From Kuafuiihalomonas sp039024635 (GTDB lineage: Bacteria > Myxococcota > Kuafuiibacteriia > Kuafuiibacteriales > Kuafuiibacteriaceae), in NCBI GenBank assembly GCA_039024635.1, contig JBCCQA010000023.1, positions 1-64,000 on the forward strand: a stretch of 64,000 nt of DNA. The letters are read 5' to 3'. The translations under genes were made by a program, and so were the position numbers. How positions within the stretch are numbered: the first letter of the stretch is position 1; every line of letters starts with the position of its first letter. This document shows, piece by piece, positions 51,626-60,780 of this stretch. A model generated the notes under the pieces. The model worked only from the letters and a program-made list of their open reading frames with translations, did not search any database and was not told where the DNA came from.

Positions 51626-52615
51626 ATGCGAGCCCACAGCTTCACCTCCGACCGAATACCGAGGACCAGCGGATGGCCCCTGCTGCTGCTCATTCTTCTT
51701 CTGTTCATCTTATTTGCTGCATCCCTCGAGCTACTCCTTCGAACTCGTGGTCTCTCCCCAAGTCATTTTGACGTTCCCGAAACCTGGGCCCTTAGACGGA
51801 TTCGAACGGAAGAGTCGGGCGGCGGGGGGCTCGTCATCGTTGGTTCATCCAGAAGTCAGATCGGAATTCGACCATCGGTCTTGGCACCCGCACTAGCCAA
51901 GGCGGTGCACCAGCTCTCCATAAATGGTGGCTCCCCTTTCCCAGTGCTCGAAGACTTCGTACGAGGCCAAGCGAGTGGTTTTACCTTTCTCATCGAGTTT
52001 GCACCTCATCGCTATGCGACACCCGACGACAAGGCCTATGAGAAGGCTCGGCGCTTCGTAGACGTAGGACGCAAGCTAACGTTCATACGCCGCTACGAGC
52101 ACGAGTTGAGATTCGTTCTCAGAGAGCGTGTCGTCCTCCTCTCTCCGGCCGCGGGGCTCAGATCGGTATTGAGCAAGCTCGGACAAGGGCGACTCCCCTC
52201 TCCGTCCATGGTCTCCATGGATGGAGAGGGGAGTATCACGATGCGGAGGCCAATGGGTCTGAGCCCGGAGGGAGAGCAAGGCACAAGAAGATACGCTGAC
52301 ATCCCCCGACTGCCCTCCGAAGCTCTTTCGGCTCGAGTTGAGGATCTGCGTGAACAGCTCGACCTACTAGCTTCTCGTGGGAATCAAGTAGCCTTTGTTC
52401 GGATGCCCGTGTGCTCCGTGGTCCTGGAAGATGAGAATGAGAATTTTCACGATGTCTGGACGGAATACATGGAGGCTATCCCATTCGTGTCCTGGTTGGA
52501 GCTCGACCCTCGCTTTCGACCTGAATGCGTGGACGGCTCTCACTTGACCGCAGCGTCGGCTGAAGCATTCACCAACTCCCTTGCTCTCCGTCTCGAGTCC
52601 ATCGAAACTCTCTAG
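51626..52615 (+). CDS. Membrane-anchored SGNH-like acyltransferase partner
   Basis: 329 residues, ATG 4 nt after the MBOAT stop. One N-terminal TM (about 17-38). A short SGNH-type nucleophile region VIVGSSRSQIGIRPS with candidate Ser around 74-77, and the C-terminal DGSH with Asp303 and His306, match the SGNH hydrolase/AlgJ-like fold. It probably acetylates the polymer in the periplasm. The gene carries an exceptional 20-bp inverted repeat over codons 189-203 (see separate entry). Confidence 0.75.
   Translation: MRAHSFTSDRIPRTSGWPLLLLILLLFILFAASLELLLRTRGLSPSHFDVPETWALRRIRTEESGGGGLVIVGSSRSQIGIRPSVLAPALAKAVHQLSINGGSPFPVLEDFVRGQASGFTFLIEFAPHRYATPDDKAYEKARRFVDVGRKLTFIRRYEHELRFVLRERVVLLSPAAGLRSVLSKLGQGRLPSPSMVSMDGEGSITMRRPMGLSPEGEQGTRRYADIPRLPSEALSARVEDLREQLDLLASRGNQVAFVRMPVCSVVLEDENENFHDVWTEYMEAIPFVSWLELDPRFRPECVDGSHLTAASAEAFTNSLALRLESIETL
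52192..52234. repeat. Near-perfect 20-bp inverted repeat inside a coding region
   Basis: Left arm 52192-52211, right arm 52215-52234, loop TCT. Only one pair is not Watson-Crick: G52204 with T52222, which is a G-U wobble in RNA. It lies inside the SGNH-like gene. A hairpin this strong in an mRNA is rare by chance and would be expected to slow ribosomes or mark processing. It could also be the site of a palindrome-type insertion. Confidence 0.9.
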
Positions 52616-52637
52616 TCTAGAAGGCCTAGAGTCTAGA
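52610..52637. repeat. Inverted and direct short repeats after the SGNH-like gene
   Basis: CTCTAG (52610-52615) and CTAGAG (52626-52631) are inverted repeats that include the stop codon of the SGNH-like gene. TCTAGA occurs at 52616-52621 and again at 52632-52637. The element sits in the 48-nt gap before the next glycosyltransferase gene. No U-run follows, so it is not an obvious terminator. CTAG-rich sites are under-represented in many genomes, which makes four in 28 bases notable. Confidence 0.5.
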
Positions 52638-52663
52638 ATCGTCCAGGGCTAAGGGGGGTTATC

Positions 52664-53833
52664 GTGTTCCGAGTGGATACTCGACCCTTGGTCGTCCGGA
52701 TCATGCCGGTCCTCGACTTCGGGGGAGCAGAATCCAGGGTCGTCTTGCAGAGTCGCATGAGTGATGGCCGACCCTATCGCTTGAGGGTCATCACTCTGCA
52801 CAAGGCGGGCGCGGCGGCATCCGAGATACGAGACGCAGGTGTTCCGGTGGACGACCTGCGGCTCAACCCGTCCATTCGAGACCTGCGGACGACGATCCGG
52901 TTGGCCATGCATCTGCGCAAGCTGCACCCTCGCATCATCCACGCAAGTGTCGGAGAGGCCATCGTTCACGGCCTACTGGCCGGCCGAATGGCCGGCGTGC
53001 CCGTTCGCATTGGAGAAGAAGTTGGGATGCCCAGCCACTCATGGCGACTGCGACCCTTCATGCGTGCTTTGTACGCCTCCGCAACCCGCATCGTAGGCGT
53101 CACGAAAGCCGTTTGTGACTATCTGGTGACGGCGGACGGTGCACCACCGGCCAAGGTCGTCCATACCTACACCTGCGCGGACCCTTCTTTTTTCTCTCAG
53201 CCTGACGTCCGCGCGCCCGCACCCACCAGCAATGCCGAATTCCGAATCCTTCACGTCGGCCGACTTGATCCGGTCAAGAACCAAGTCACTCTGCTCCGGG
53301 CCTTTGCGCGTGCCCATTCGCGAGAGTCGAGGCTGCGACTTCGAATACTCGGCGAGGGTAAAGAACGCGAGAAGCTGGAGACGCTTCGGACGGAGCTCGG
53401 CTTGGAGGACGTGGTCGAGCTCCCCGGATTCACTCCGGACATACGAACTCATCTCCTCGAGAGCCACCTATTCGCTCTACCATCGCTTTCGGAGGGCTGT
53501 AGTATTTCGATGATTGAAGCCATGTCGACCGGCGTCCCCATCGTCGCCTCCAAAGTGGGTGGCAACATGGAAGTCCTGGGCGATCATGCAGACCGCTGGA
53601 CGGTCCATCCAGAGGATGTCGACGGGCTCTCCGGTTTGATGCTGGATGTCGCAGGCCTTCCCAAAGAAGCATGGAAGGCGCTCTCATCCTCTCTTCAAAA
53701 GAGAGCCCACAGTGCTTTCTCGCCCGACGCCTACATGAATCGTCTAGACCGACTCTATGATGAGGCCTCCGCCGCATCCGGACTATCGGGGCTGCAGAGC
53801 CCCCAGCGTGAAACCGGAGCCTCGAGGCCATGA
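52664..53833 (+). CDS. Family-4 glycosyltransferase
   Basis: 389 residues, GTG with AAGGGGGG in front. N-domain VRIMPVLDFGGAESRVVLQSR has the GGAE donor loop. C-domain: ILHVGRLDPVKNQVTLLRAFA, ILGEGKEREKLETL and the EX7E-like SEGCSISMIEAMSTGVPIVAS. The first of three consecutive glycosyltransferase genes at the end of the locus, each separated by 65-85 nt. Confidence 0.92.
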   Translation: MFRVDTRPLVVRIMPVLDFGGAESRVVLQSRMSDGRPYRLRVITLHKAGAAASEIRDAGVPVDDLRLNPSIRDLRTTIRLAMHLRKLHPRIIHASVGEAIVHGLLAGRMAGVPVRIGEEVGMPSHSWRLRPFMRALYASATRIVGVTKAVCDYLVTADGAPPAKVVHTYTCADPSFFSQPDVRAPAPTSNAEFRILHVGRLDPVKNQVTLLRAFARAHSRESRLRLRILGEGKEREKLETLRTELGLEDVVELPGFTPDIRTHLLESHLFALPSLSEGCSISMIEAMSTGVPIVASKVGGNMEVLGDHADRWTVHPEDVDGLSGLMLDVAGLPKEAWKALSSSLQKRAHSAFSPDAYMNRLDRLYDEASAASGLSGLQSPQRETGASRP

Positions 53834-53918
53834 TCGAGGGGTCCTTCGCCGCTGCCCCTACTCGGATTGCGGGACCAGCTAGCCCATGCTACGCCCGAGC
53901 TGATAGAGCGGCCTGCCC

Positions 53919-55052
53919 ATGAACTCCCCCATTCGGGTCCTTCATCTCGTCCCGTGGATCGCTGCGGGTGGGGTCGAACGTCGTCGATTGACGCTTGCGC
54001 GACGTCTGGCACGAAAACGCTTCGAACAGAGGCTTCTGTGCCTCGAGCAACTAACACCTCTCGGCGACGAGATCCGCTCGGCGGGAGTCCCGGTCGTCGA
54101 GCTTGGAGGAAGTTGGAGCTATCGAGACTGGTTCACTTCGGCGATGATTCGAAGGTGGGTCACAGACTGGCGACCTCATATCGTCCATGGTGCTGTCTAC
54201 GAGGGCGTGGTCATGGCTTCGTCAAGCTGGTTGATCAGCAGAGAACACAAGGTGATCGTCGAAGAGACCGATGTTCCGGTGAATCGGCGCATTGGAGGCC
54301 ATGCCATCCTCGGTCTTGCAGCGTCGCGAGCAGACCTCTGCGTAGGCGTTTCACGAGAGGTCTCTCGCTACTTCGAGTCGAAGCTTCGTGTGCCTTCCCG
54401 GCGAGTAAAGACCATACTCAACGGGGTCGAACGCCCGCGAGCCGTCGGGGCTTCCGAGACAGCCAGAATAAAGGCCGAACTGGGTATACCACCCGGTGCC
54501 AAAGTCGTCGGCACCGTCGGTCGCCTTCATGACCGCCACAAGCGGCAGAGTGACCTCATTGAAGCCTTCGGGCGGCTCCGTTCTCAGCACAAGGACGTTC
54601 GACTCTTGATCATCGGTTCTGGTCCTGACCGGTCTGCCCTGGAATCCAAGGCAAGCCAGCTAGGGCTGGGCACCAGCGTGCATTTTGCTGGGTACCAAGC
54701 CGATACCGCTCCCTACTACGCGTGCCTGGACGTTTTTGCGCTGGTTTCGAACCGAGAAGCCTGCCCCCTTGTCTTGATGGAAGCCATGCTTCACGGACTT
54801 CCCGTGGTGACGACCGCAATCGGCGGCGGCAGCGAACTCGTCCGCCATGAGGTAGACGGCGTCCATGTCCCGGTGGGTGACATCGAGGCGATCGCTCGAC
54901 GGGTCGGTGAGCTGCTCTGGGACGAGAACAAGAGCGGGGCACTCTCGAGACAAGCCAAGACCCACGCCGAGGCGAACTACACCGCCGACCGGTACGTGGA
55001 GCAGGTGGCGGAGACCTACGAGCATATCGTGGGCGCTTCTCGAGCAGTATGA
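53919..55052 (+). CDS. Family-4 glycosyltransferase
   Basis: 377 residues. N-domain IRVLHLVPWIAAGGVERRRLT; C-domain GTVGRLHDRHKRQSDLIEAF, LLIIGSGPDRSALE, and SNREACPLVLMEAMLHGLPVV, the EX7E motif in its EAxxLVLxEA form. Related in overall layout to the preceding gene, probably an old duplication. No strong ribosome-binding site before the ATG. Confidence 0.92.
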   Translation: MNSPIRVLHLVPWIAAGGVERRRLTLARRLARKRFEQRLLCLEQLTPLGDEIRSAGVPVVELGGSWSYRDWFTSAMIRRWVTDWRPHIVHGAVYEGVVMASSSWLISREHKVIVEETDVPVNRRIGGHAILGLAASRADLCVGVSREVSRYFESKLRVPSRRVKTILNGVERPRAVGASETARIKAELGIPPGAKVVGTVGRLHDRHKRQSDLIEAFGRLRSQHKDVRLLIIGSGPDRSALESKASQLGLGTSVHFAGYQADTAPYYACLDVFALVSNREACPLVLMEAMLHGLPVVTTAIGGGSELVRHEVDGVHVPVGDIEAIARRVGELLWDENKSGALSRQAKTHAEANYTADRYVEQVAETYEHIVGASRAV

Positions 55053-55117
55053 GCTACGAATGTGAACGGCTCACCATGTTCCCGAAGCTTCGCAAAAGCA
55101 TCTAGGAGATCCATCGA

Positions 55118-56176
55118 GTGCGAGTCCTGGCGCTTACAAAATACGATCGAAAGGCCGCCAGCACCCGCCAACGCTTCGAGCTCTATCAACCTGGCTTGGC
55201 AGAGATGGGAATCGACATGCGTCTCGCGCCACTCTTATCAGATGCCTACCTCGAGGAGCGATTCCGCACCGGTCAGCAACCCTTGTTCGAGATCCTCCGA
55301 GGTTACGCAAGACGTCTCTGGGATCTGACGAGAGCTCAGCGCTTCGACCTGCTCTTCGTCCACTCGGAGCTCTTTCCGTTTTTTCCGGCCTTCGGCGAGA
55401 CTCTGATGCGGAGAGTGGGCATCCCGATGGTTGTCGACATCGATGACGCCATCTTTCACCAATACGAGAGCCAGTCGCATCCTCTCGGTCGGTTCCTGCT
55501 CGGCGACAAGATGAAGCAAGTGTTTCAGGCAGCTACTGCCGTCACTGCTGGAAGTCGCTACCTGCAGGAATACGCTGGACAGTTCGTCGAGCGTGCTGCG
55601 TTGATTCCCACCGTCGTAGATACGACTCGGCTCCGCCCCCGTGCCGGGTCAAAGAGTGGAGCGGTGGTCGTTGGATGGATGGGGTCACCATCGACCGCCG
55701 CCTCTTTGTCTCTCGTCGATTCCGCCTTGACCGAGCTCGCAAGCTCCCACCAAATCCGCTTCGTCGCCGTCGGCTCAGGTCCGCTCAGTCTATCCACGCC
55801 GGCCGAAGTCCGTTCATGGCACGAGGCCAGAGAAGAAGAAGACCTTCGGAGCTTCGACATCGGAATCATGCCCCTCCAAGACACGGCTTGGAACCGCGGC
55901 AAGTGCGCCTTCAAACTGATCCAGTACATGGCGGTGGGGGTCCCGACGGTATGCTCCCCGGTCGGCGCCAATGTCGATGTCGTTACGCCCGAGACCGGGC
56001 TGTCCGCGTCGACGAGTGAGGAATGGCGTCGTGCACTTGGCACTCTCGCCGGCTCTCCTGAGCTTCGATCCCGAATGGGCTCAGCCGGCCGACGACGAGT
56101 CGTCTCCCACTTCTCTCTATCCTCCCAACTGTCTCGGCTGGCCGAGGTATTGGAAGACGCGGCCCGGACGCATTAA
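55118..56176 (+). CDS. Glycosyltransferase, GT4-like
   Basis: 352 residues, GTG with TAGGAGAT in front. It has a shorter, more divergent GT-B protein: VLALTKYDRKAASTRQRFELYQP at the N-terminus, MVVDIDDAIFHQYES in the linker and GKCAFKLIQYMAVGVPTVCSP in place of EX7E. Similar proteins are found at the ends of EPS loci. It converges on the lipoprotein gene with 7 nt between stops. Confidence 0.87.
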   Translation: MRVLALTKYDRKAASTRQRFELYQPGLAEMGIDMRLAPLLSDAYLEERFRTGQQPLFEILRGYARRLWDLTRAQRFDLLFVHSELFPFFPAFGETLMRRVGIPMVVDIDDAIFHQYESQSHPLGRFLLGDKMKQVFQAATAVTAGSRYLQEYAGQFVERAALIPTVVDTTRLRPRAGSKSGAVVVGWMGSPSTAASLSLVDSALTELASSHQIRFVAVGSGPLSLSTPAEVRSWHEAREEEDLRSFDIGIMPLQDTAWNRGKCAFKLIQYMAVGVPTVCSPVGANVDVVTPETGLSASTSEEWRRALGTLAGSPELRSRMGSAGRRRVVSHFSLSSQLSRLAEVLEDAARTH

Positions 56177-56183
56177 GTCCACC

Positions 56184-58964
56184 TCAGGGAACGACCCTGA
56201 AGAGGGTAGGCCCGATCTGGAGTCGGAACTCCGTCGAAGTCGGATGGACCAAGCCAAGGTCACGAGCGATGTCGGTGTGAATCTGCGTTGCCTGGTTCCA
56301 ATGAACCAGTCGTCCTGCTCGACGATAGAGAATGTCGCCACCTCCGGAGACACCTCGTACGGATGTATCGTCCACGAAGCCCGTCACGAGCTCTCGACCG
56401 GTAGCGGCGCTCCAACGCCAAACCTGTCGCCGCCCAGTCACGTCTTCCTCTGTGAAGCCGAGCCACGGCCCTCGAGCAAAGAAGTCGTCTTCCCGCACGG
56501 GACCAGAACTTGGGAATTGCGCAGGAGACACCGAGACAACGGCAGACCCATCCCAGACTCGAAGTTGGAAGTCCGGCCCGTTCGGCTCACTCCAAGCAAT
56601 GAAGTCGGAACCTCCCAGGGCCTCGATCCTTCGAGGAGCAGGAGAGAGAAGCTCCAGGTCTCGAGTCATGGCTCCCACCATCGCCCCTCTCACGTTGCCG
56701 AGCGCATCCATCCACACCGCGGCTCCGTTTTGGGCCATCCCGAAGTTTCGGCCTCGAGACGCGGCGTTGCTTTCGAGGACATCGACAGCCGCCGAAACGA
56801 GATCACGCCGTTCGAGTGTGCTGCCGGTCCGAACGGCGATGAAACCACCCTGGGCGCGCTGTTCCGTCGTCGGCCAGTCTTCCAAGAGGGTTCCCGTTCC
56901 ATCGATGCGATAGGCCCGGCTGTTGATCCTCACCACGATTTCATCCGCCGGGAGCAGCCGCGAGTCTGCGCAATTGGGCGTTCCGTTCGGCACAGCGGTG
57001 ACGAGGAAATCGGTTCCCGTGAGCAAATCCCGAACATTGAAACGATCGCTGTCGTCGACCCACAAGACACGGTCATCTTCGACATCGCAGACAGATTCCG
57101 ATAGTTGCACGGGGTCCACGAGCGCCGCACTCAGTTCTACGCCCACGGTCCTCTGTTGAGCCTCCACCCGCTGATTCACGGCGTCGACGGCCCGGAAGCC
57201 GAGCATCACGGTTTCGCCGTCGAAAGAACTGAGGTCGATCGAACTGGAGAAGGACGTCGGTCCACCCTTGATGGCAACCGCGTCGAGTCCACCATCGACC
57301 ACAAAGGCGGCTAGCTGACAGTCGGGAAGATCGTCCACGCACTCGATCTCGAAGTCCACGAGCCCGTCACTGCTGATCTGACCCTCGGCCGGCGCGATGA
57401 CGCGAATCTCCGGAAGCTCGTCGATGCGAAGGCTGCGCTGCAGGCATGCCTTTCTCCCCGCGGCATCTTCGGCCTCGAACACGAGCTCGAAGACCTGCTG
57501 CGACCCCAGACCAGAGAGGTCGACGTTGGCCTCCAGAGTCTGCGCCACGGATTGACCGTCGAGACGCCACTCGACACTGAGCACGGCGGTGTCAGACACC
57601 GCTTCCCCCACGAGCTCGAGCATGCCCGAGGCGACCTGGCGGGTGGTCGGGGACGAGACTCCGACGCCGAGGGGACCGTCCTTGCCGAGACAGGTCGTCG
57701 TCGTCCCGGTCCATCGCGGACCGTAGCGTGCGAAGTTACCGGAGAGCATGTTGGAAGAACTGGTCCTGGCGCCAAGAAGGAGAATCTCTTGGCCCGTCCA
57801 GACGACCTGGGTCTCTCGCGCGGGCAAGAAGCTCTCGGTCTCTTCGATTGGAAACCACTGATCGGTCGCGGGCAGATAGTGGGCGCCTCCGTTCTCGGCC
57901 AGCACGACAACCTCACGATCGGCCCAAACCACCTTTGCTTCGCCCGTTCCTGAGGGCGCACCGAGGCTAGACGTTCGCCTCCAGTTGTCCGTCGTCGGAT
58001 CGTACAGCGCCCCCCGCTCGCCGTCCCACACGAAAACCTCCTGGCCGGTCCAAACCAAGGGTCCAGCCCCGAGCTGGAAAGGCGGGGGAGTAAGCGCTCG
58101 CCAAGCGTCGTTGGCGAGGTCATAGATGGCCCGGTTGGCCGAGTCGGCGCCCCAGGTCACGATCTCTGCGTCGCTTGCGGCCGAAGAGAAGGGGGCATCT
58201 GGAAAGCCCGTCTCCTCGACGAGTTCCCAGCTGTCGTCTAGCAGATCGAAACGTGCCCCCGGTTCGAGGGGAGGTTCGATGTCTCCTTCAGTCCGACCGC
58301 CGAGAATGACGAGTTCATTTGCAAGGAGATGAAACTGAAAGTCCTCACGGCCACCGAGTCGACTTCGAATGACGTCGCTGCCTCCCGAGATCGGATCGAG
58401 GCGGAAGCCACGATCCTGGGAGAATGCGTTCAAACCGCAGTTTCCGCCGCCGTAGCTCAGCCATCGATCGTCGGCCCAGAGCAAGGCCCCAAATGCCGAT
58501 TGATTCGTGAGCCGCTCCTGCTCCCGCCAGCTGTTGGTCAGTACCCCGTAGAACTGGTCTTGCGCGGAACAGGTCGGCCCACGGGTCAAGGAGAGGAGGA
58601 GCTCCGTCGAACGCGCGGCGATCTGAAAACGATTCGGCAAGCTCCGCTGCCCATTGCTGGCCCAACTCCACGAGGTTCGGCCCGGGGGTGGCCCCATGTC
58701 GATCCCCGCGTCGCCCATGCCCCCATCGGGAGCGCTGGCGTCGGGGCCGAGGTCGGCCCCAAGGTCTGCGGCTACACCACCGTCGGGCTCAGCTCCCAGG
58801 TCGATGCCGAGATCGAGACCAAGGTCGACGCCAAGGTCCAAGCCTAGGTCGGGTTCGGCCCCGAGGTCGAACGACGGCGCCTCACCCGAACCAAAAGGAC
58901 CAGAATCAACGTTGGTTCCGCACGAAATGAGGAGAAGTAGCGGTAGGATAGCCGTCCGTCGCAC
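56184..58964 (-). CDS. Lipoprotein with Asp-Leu-Gly tract and two propeller-like regions
   Basis: 926 residues, GTG start. Lipobox LLLLISC, Cys15. A low-complexity linker (31-74) is built from Asp-Leu-Gly/Asp-Gly-Gly units. From about 100 to 400 there are kelch-like blades (VVWTGQEILLLGA, YDPTTDNW). From about 420 to 610 lie two Ig-like domains (VSDTAVLSVEWRLDGQSVAQ, EIRVIAPAEG). From about 630 to the end there is a TolB-like propeller (VLWVDDSDRFNVRDLLTGT, FIAWSEPNGPDFQLRVWD). It is probably a surface sensor or adhesin. Its position beside the EPS locus may be coincidental. Confidence 0.82.
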   Translation of the reverse strand: MRRTAILPLLLLISCGTNVDSGPFGSGEAPSFDLGAEPDLGLDLGVDLGLDLGIDLGAEPDGGVAADLGADLGPDASAPDGGMGDAGIDMGPPPGRTSWSWASNGQRSLPNRFQIAARSTELLLSLTRGPTCSAQDQFYGVLTNSWREQERLTNQSAFGALLWADDRWLSYGGGNCGLNAFSQDRGFRLDPISGGSDVIRSRLGGREDFQFHLLANELVILGGRTEGDIEPPLEPGARFDLLDDSWELVEETGFPDAPFSSAASDAEIVTWGADSANRAIYDLANDAWRALTPPPFQLGAGPLVWTGQEVFVWDGERGALYDPTTDNWRRTSSLGAPSGTGEAKVVWADREVVVLAENGGAHYLPATDQWFPIEETESFLPARETQVVWTGQEILLLGARTSSSNMLSGNFARYGPRWTGTTTTCLGKDGPLGVGVSSPTTRQVASGMLELVGEAVSDTAVLSVEWRLDGQSVAQTLEANVDLSGLGSQQVFELVFEAEDAAGRKACLQRSLRIDELPEIRVIAPAEGQISSDGLVDFEIECVDDLPDCQLAAFVVDGGLDAVAIKGGPTSFSSSIDLSSFDGETVMLGFRAVDAVNQRVEAQQRTVGVELSAALVDPVQLSESVCDVEDDRVLWVDDSDRFNVRDLLTGTDFLVTAVPNGTPNCADSRLLPADEIVVRINSRAYRIDGTGTLLEDWPTTEQRAQGGFIAVRTGSTLERRDLVSAAVDVLESNAASRGRNFGMAQNGAAVWMDALGNVRGAMVGAMTRDLELLSPAPRRIEALGGSDFIAWSEPNGPDFQLRVWDGSAVVSVSPAQFPSSGPVREDDFFARGPWLGFTEEDVTGRRQVWRWSAATGRELVTGFVDDTSVRGVSGGGDILYRRAGRLVHWNQATQIHTDIARDLGLVHPTSTEFRLQIGPTLFRVVP
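58743..58874 (-). repeat. Tandem repeat encoding the Asp-Leu-Gly linker
   Basis: An imperfect tandem repeat of 9- and 18-nt units coding DLG / DLGLDLG / AEPD on the minus strand. Units such as GACCTTGGCGTCGACCTTGG recur with synonymous changes. The tract may vary in length through slippage. It lies between the lipidation site and the first propeller, so length change would alter the distance of the domain from the membrane. Confidence 0.7.
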
Positions 58965-59028
58965 AGCGCCACGGTGGCGGTATCAGCGACCTGAACGCAA
59001 GCTAGTGAAACCTCCTCTGACGGGCTCC

Positions 59029-60135
59029 CTATCTCTGGTCAACGCAGCGATTTAACCAAAGCTTGGCCAGGTCCTCTTGCCGGGCGGCGAGCAGCGCAGC
59101 GGCACGCGCACCGTAGGACTCGCATGAAGAGGCCAGACGGGTCAGGGCCCGACGTCCTTCCTCGGTGAATCGTCCCTCCTGCAGAGCTGTTTGGCCGAAG
59201 GACCAAAGGACCCGTCGGTCAGCGCGTCCGCCAAGGACCGCTTCGCGGAGCACCTCGAGACGGGCCTTTTCTGGGTTCGAGCCCGCAGCCAACGCTGTAC
59301 GGTCGGAGGCGCCTTCCGCGACGGCGGCCCGAAGGAGAGCGTCGGGGGGCGTGTCGACCTTCTCCAGCACTCGCAGTGCAGCGTCGGGCGCCTCCTCTTG
59401 GACGAGCCGCGCGGCGTGGGTCACGGCCAGCGCTTCGCCTCCAGTGATCATCGAAGCGGCCTCCAGGGCGGCGGTGCTCAAGGTGGCGTCGCTGCGCTCC
59501 ATGGCGGCCGCCAGCTGACGCCACAACAAGGCGTCGTTCGGCTGGACGGAGAGGAGGCCAAGCGCCGCCTGGGCGGCCTCCTCCCAGTCCTCCCGCTGCA
59601 GGAGGATGGCCACGTCCAAGCGACGAAGCGCGATGTCGTCCGGGAAGCGAACGACGCCGTGTTCGGCCACGACCGCGGCTAGACGAAGGTCTCCCGCCTC
59701 AAAGGCGGCCCTCGCGTACAGGCCCAGCACGGCCGGCGGATCTTCATCGAGCGCCACCCGTCCCCTCAGGGTCTTCATGACCTCTGCCCAGTTCTCCTGG
59801 GCCGCCTGGGCCCGAGCCAGGCCCATCCGGGCCTGCTGGAGTTCGGGGTCCAATTCGGTCGCCCTTCGGAAAGCGGCCTCGGCCTGAACGCCTTGGTCCA
59901 GCTCGAGGTGGGCGTAGCCGATCAGGATCTGCTGAAGTGGGTCGGCGTCGCCTTCATAGCTGTTCAGGATGCGCAGCGCGGCGGCCGGGTTGCCCTCCTC
60001 CAGGGCTCGCTGCCCGGCGTTGATGACCGGTACCAGCTTCTCGGGGACCTCTCTCGGCTCGGCTGCTGGAGCCACCCGGGCGATCAAGCCGCTCAACATG
60101 AAGCCGGTCAAAAGGATGAAGACTCGAGGACTCAT
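59029..60135 (-). CDS. Exported TPR protein of the TonB-system operon
   Basis: About 368 residues from the ATG at 60135, which overlaps the tonB stop; an ATG at 60150 is the alternative. The signal peptide ends near PAAEP. The rest is helical with at least six TPR pairs (AAFRRATELDPELQQARMGLARAQAAQENW, ALGLLSVQPNDALLWRQLAAAME, read in pieces). TPR proteins are regular partners of TonB2/TtpC-type systems, helping assemble the periplasmic complex. It is the last gene of the operon. Confidence 0.85.
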   Translation of the reverse strand: MSPRVFILLTGFMLSGLIARVAPAAEPREVPEKLVPVINAGQRALEEGNPAAALRILNSYEGDADPLQQILIGYAHLELDQGVQAEAAFRRATELDPELQQARMGLARAQAAQENWAEVMKTLRGRVALDEDPPAVLGLYARAAFEAGDLRLAAVVAEHGVVRFPDDIALRRLDVAILLQREDWEEAAQAALGLLSVQPNDALLWRQLAAAMERSDATLSTAALEAASMITGGEALAVTHAARLVQEEAPDAALRVLEKVDTPPDALLRAAVAEGASDRTALAAGSNPEKARLEVLREAVLGGRADRRVLWSFGQTALQEGRFTEEGRRALTRLASSCESYGARAAALLAARQEDLAKLWLNRCVDQR

Positions 60136-60776
60136 TCGGGGGGCTCCCATTCGATCAGGACCGGCCGGACCTGGGCTTGACGCCGACCGTTCCGCTCGGC
60201 CGGTCGGTATCGAAACTGCTTCACGGCTTGGAGCGCTGCTTGCTCGAACCAGCCTTCCGGCTCACTCTGCAGGATCCTAATGGGCTCCACCCGACCGTTG
60301 GGAAGGACGCGCACCTGGACGATGGTCCGACCTTTGATCTCTTGCTCAAGCGCGTTCCGAGGGTAGTAGCGCTCCAAGGGTGGCTGATAGAGCAGCTCGG
60401 CGTCCCGGACCGCCATGGCCTCCTTCATCTCGCCCTTGGCCCCCTGCCCCGCGGCGTAGTCCGGCAGGTCGAAGCCCGCCGCCCAGTCCAGAAGCCGCCG
60501 GTCGGTGTCGGGTACGGCGATGGACCCGAGCTCGCCCGGCACAGAGGGCGACTCGATCGGCGGGAGCGCGGCCTGAGGGGAGAGAGTCAGGGTCTTCTCC
60601 GGAGGCTCGTCCTGAGGCTCGGGCTCGGGCGGCGGCTCGGGGGGCTCGACGGACCGAATCGCGGTTTGCGAAGGCGGCGGGGGCGGGGCCTCGATAGCCC
60701 CCGACGCCCATCCCAGACCCAGAACGAACAAGCCGTTCACCAAGACCGCGCCTAACACTGCCACCAGCTTCGCCAC
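60132..60776 (-). CDS. tonB: TonB energy transducer
   Basis: 214 residues. N-terminal TM (about 4-25), Pro/Glu-rich periplasmic spacer (about 30-60), then the C-terminal TonB domain (about 130-214) with YYPRNALEQEIKGRTIVQVRVLPNGRV and the QAVKQFRYRPAERNG end. It carries energy from ExbB-ExbD to TonB-dependent receptors. It starts 4 nt after exbD and overlaps the TPR gene. No TonB-dependent receptor lies within the window. Confidence 0.95.
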   Translation of the reverse strand: MAKLVAVLGAVLVNGLFVLGLGWASGAIEAPPPPPSQTAIRSVEPPEPPPEPEPQDEPPEKTLTLSPQAALPPIESPSVPGELGSIAVPDTDRRLLDWAAGFDLPDYAAGQGAKGEMKEAMAVRDAELLYQPPLERYYPRNALEQEIKGRTIVQVRVLPNGRVEPIRILQSEPEGWFEQAALQAVKQFRYRPAERNGRRQAQVRPVLIEWEPPE

Positions 60777-60780
60777 GGCC

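Noticed and set aside
53867..54532. Open frame overlapping the glycosyltransferase at 53919
   Set aside because: Arg/Ser-rich shadow with no family resemblance.
28523..56176. Integrated genomic island
   Set aside because: No integrase, tRNA target, direct-repeat ends or clear change in base composition; the locus looks native.
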